Below, piece after piece: positions 45,942-47,460 of a stretch of DNA of 47,460 nt; the stretch's first letter is position 1; the number at the start of each line of letters is the position of its first letter. Made by a program: the position numbers and the translations under genes. The stretch is from the NCBI GenBank assembly GCA_030427245.1, contig JAUHXA010000057.1, positions 1-47,460 of the forward strand. Reading direction: 5' to 3'. The stretch is from Bacteroidia bacterium (GTDB taxonomy: Bacteria > Bacteroidota > Bacteroidia > Chitinophagales > UBA2359). The notes below the pieces were generated by a model. That model was not told the origin of the DNA and made no database searches. It saw only the letters and a program-made list of their open reading frames with translations.

Positions 45942-45981
45942 AACAAGCTTATTTTTCTGCAAATCGGAAGATAAGCTTGTT
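45942..45981 (+). terminator. Hairpin after the lipoprotein gene
   Basis: AACAAGCTTAT (45942-45952) pairs perfectly with ATAAGCTTGTT (45971-45981) around an 18-base loop. The T run after it is poor. It is a likely transcript end between the convergent genes, but not a textbook one. Confidence 0.5.
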
Positions 45982-46126
45982 TGTGTTGTTTTATTTTGAT
46001 TTTAGACTTTTGAAGCTTTTTGTTTTTGAAGGCAAATACTTGTTTCACAGCCCTTCAATTTTTTGACTCTAAGCTTCAAAAGCCTTTTTCTTGTTATCAA
46101 CCAAATTTTCAAAAAAACTTATTTTT

Positions 46127-47065
46127 TTACTTCCATTCTTCAATGATAGTGAAATTTACTTTTCGTTTATTTCCACTTGTAAAGGTTCTGCTTTTCTCAA
46201 AATACTTCAACCATCCAAACTCATAATCGTAGTTAAAAATCTCTAAGTCCTTTACAATAAGGTCATTTTTCTCCAACTCTTGCATCAATTTCTTTCGCTT
46301 CTGCATTTTGATTTTTTTAGTTCCTTCATCTATTGCTTCCTTTACTTCTTCGCTTTCAAATGTTTGAGTGTTGGTAATGGAAATTATTTTCTCTTTTGTA
46401 TCTGTTTTTGTTTGTGTTACGCCTTTTACAGGAATAGCATCGCCTCCAAGTTTATTCTCTACTTCACCGTCATAATGAATCAAAGTATCTGCTACCAATA
46501 TGTCTCCGTGATAAGCATGGTAATTGGCGATGGCATTGGTTAGTTCTTGTTTGAGTCTTTCAGAAAAAATCATTTCCTCTACGCTTTTCATTACTTCTAT
46601 CAAAATAAGTTCGTCACTCTTGTCTTTTACAAATTCTTCCCTAAACATCACCTCCAAACTATCATTCATACTTTGAAGTATTTCCTCTAAATTGAGAACA
46701 GAGTCAAATACTCCCAATTCATTTGTTTGGTATAAAAACTTGGTGGTACTGAACATTTCTTCAATTCTTTTATCCATCGGATCTTCTTCTTCGACTTCCA
46801 CATTTAACCTATCTGTTTGATCATCGAAATAGAGCCATTCAATTAGGTATGTGGAATCTGTCTCTTCTAAAACCGTGATTTCTACATAAGAAGAAGTGAC
46901 TTCTTTTTTTACTTCTTCCTCGCCTTCGTATTCGATAAAACCCTCTTTTACAACAATTTTCTGGGTGTCGCCTTTCTTCCAATACGTAACGATGTCAATG
47001 TTTTTGTTGTTGGTACTAAAGAGAGACAATAAACTGAAAATGATTATGGATAAAATGTATTTCAT
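46127..47065 (-). CDS. Exported protein of unknown function, glutamate/lysine rich
   Basis: A 312-residue protein with a signal peptide (MKYILSIIIFSLLSLFS). The mature chain is highly charged. It has a beta-type opening (DIVTYWKKGDTQKIVVKEGF), a helical middle with a predicted coiled coil, a short segment GDAIPVKGVTQTKT, and a lysine-rich helix before the C-terminal beta segment. No domain recognised. It is transcribed towards the lipoprotein gene. Two hundred bases upstream, a divergent antitoxin-like gene begins. Confidence 0.75.
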   Translation of the reverse strand: MKYILSIIIFSLLSLFSTNNKNIDIVTYWKKGDTQKIVVKEGFIEYEGEEEVKKEVTSSYVEITVLEETDSTYLIEWLYFDDQTDRLNVEVEEEDPMDKRIEEMFSTTKFLYQTNELGVFDSVLNLEEILQSMNDSLEVMFREEFVKDKSDELILIEVMKSVEEMIFSERLKQELTNAIANYHAYHGDILVADTLIHYDGEVENKLGGDAIPVKGVTQTKTDTKEKIISITNTQTFESEEVKEAIDEGTKKIKMQKRKKLMQELEKNDLIVKDLEIFNYDYEFGWLKYFEKSRTFTSGNKRKVNFTIIEEWK

Positions 47066-47241
47066 AGCTAAATATAAATGATTGTTTTAATTTAAAAAGA
47101 GCAGAAATTGCAAAATGTATTATTTGTTGATTCTTCAAATGTCGGTTATTTTTGGGAATTGCGGTAGTTTTTTGAGGGATTGCAGGGAGGAAAGGAAACC
47201 AATTTATCAAGAGACTTGTTTCTATAGAAAATTAAAGAATT

Positions 47242-47460
47242 ATGTTTATACAAGTAGAAAAAACGGAAGACGCAGTGGTTATTAGGTTACCTCTAAATAC
47301 GAAAGCGTCTGATATACAAAATGTTGTTAACTACTTCAATTATATAGAATTGGTTGGTAAAAGTAAAGCAACGCAGGAACAAATTGACGAATTGGCAAAA
47401 GAGGCGAAAAAAGGATGGTGGGAGAAGAATAAAGCACGATTTAAAGGCGTAGAAGGTTTT
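47242..47460 (+). CDS. Antitoxin-like small protein, cut by the window end
   Basis: Seventy-three codons are visible from the ATG at 47242 with no stop before the window ends. The sequence begins MFIQVEKTEDAVVIRLPLNT and continues with an IQNVVNYFNYIELVGKSKAT segment, then a charged stretch ending in KKGWWEKNKARFKG. This layout (a short beta start, a helix, then a basic toxin-wrapping tail with WW) recalls small antitoxins paired with VapC- or MazF-type toxins in Bacteroidota. The toxin gene, if present, would lie beyond the window. The assignment is tentative. Confidence 0.55.
   Translation, partial: MFIQVEKTEDAVVIRLPLNTKASDIQNVVNYFNYIELVGKSKATQEQIDELAKEAKKGWWEKNKARFKGVEGF

Noticed and set aside
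1-47460. tRNA or rRNA genes
   Set aside because: No cloverleaf or conserved rRNA segment was recognised by eye in the intergenic regions. A covariance-model scan would be decisive.

Overview
The window looks like a chromosomal segment of a Bacteroidota bacterium, probably near the Saprospiria/Chitinophagia; this is inferred from gene content, not from a marker gene. The signs are two proteins with C-terminal domains of the type IX secretion (T9SS) kind, SprB-like and SdrD_B-type domains, A-rich leaders without Shine-Dalgarno sequences, several TAnnTTTG -7 boxes and low GC. Two further proteins end in an IPTL-CTERM tail, so the organism seems to use both T9SS and an exosortase-type (XrtH-like) sorting route. 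No rRNA, tRNA or CRISPR array was seen.

Region 1 (1-7.7 kb) is mixed. It holds a flavin-dependent halogenase-family protein with degenerate motifs, a small periplasmic protein and two IPTL-CTERM surface proteins. A minus-strand pair follows: an Xre repressor-like protein and an unusual KilA-N / T5orf172 / LytTR fusion. Next come decayed gene pieces, including a frameshifted relic of the second IPTL-CTERM gene, and then an exported unknown.

Region 2 (7.9-20.3 kb) is a same-strand block that reads as a defence island. A Type III methyltransferase (Mod) and restriction helicase-nuclease (Res) are followed by an 88-residue unknown, a DndD-like SMC/ABC ATPase and a HerA-like ATPase whose N-terminus resembles DndE. 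The last two genes overlap by 4 bp. Phosphorothioation genes (dndA, dndB, dndC) are absent from the window, so Dnd-type ATPases appear to be combined with a base-methylation system. The same direction continues with a DUF2201-type metallopeptidase/VWA protein, a MoxR AAA ATPase and a BRCT-plus-leucine-rich-repeat protein. These three resemble the MoxR-VWA conflict modules.

Region 3 (20.3-30.5 kb) has a T9SS-exported M43-type metalloprotease, the pseudouridine synthase RluE, and a one-module NRPS-like protein made of adenylation, carrier and sulfotransferase domains. It also has two small unknowns, a zincin lipoprotein and a hybrid of a sigma-factor region 2 with the catalytic half of a CHAT (caspase-like) domain.

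Region 4 (30.8-47.5 kb) is dominated by a 4361-residue secreted repeat protein on the minus strand. It carries about 27 copies of a four-cysteine repeat, then an SdrD_B domain and a T9SS tail. An OmpA-family protein, a small lipoprotein and an exported unknown follow, and the window ends inside a small antitoxin-like gene. A palindromic interspersed repeat occurs at three places (near 1, 1.8 and 22.8 kb).
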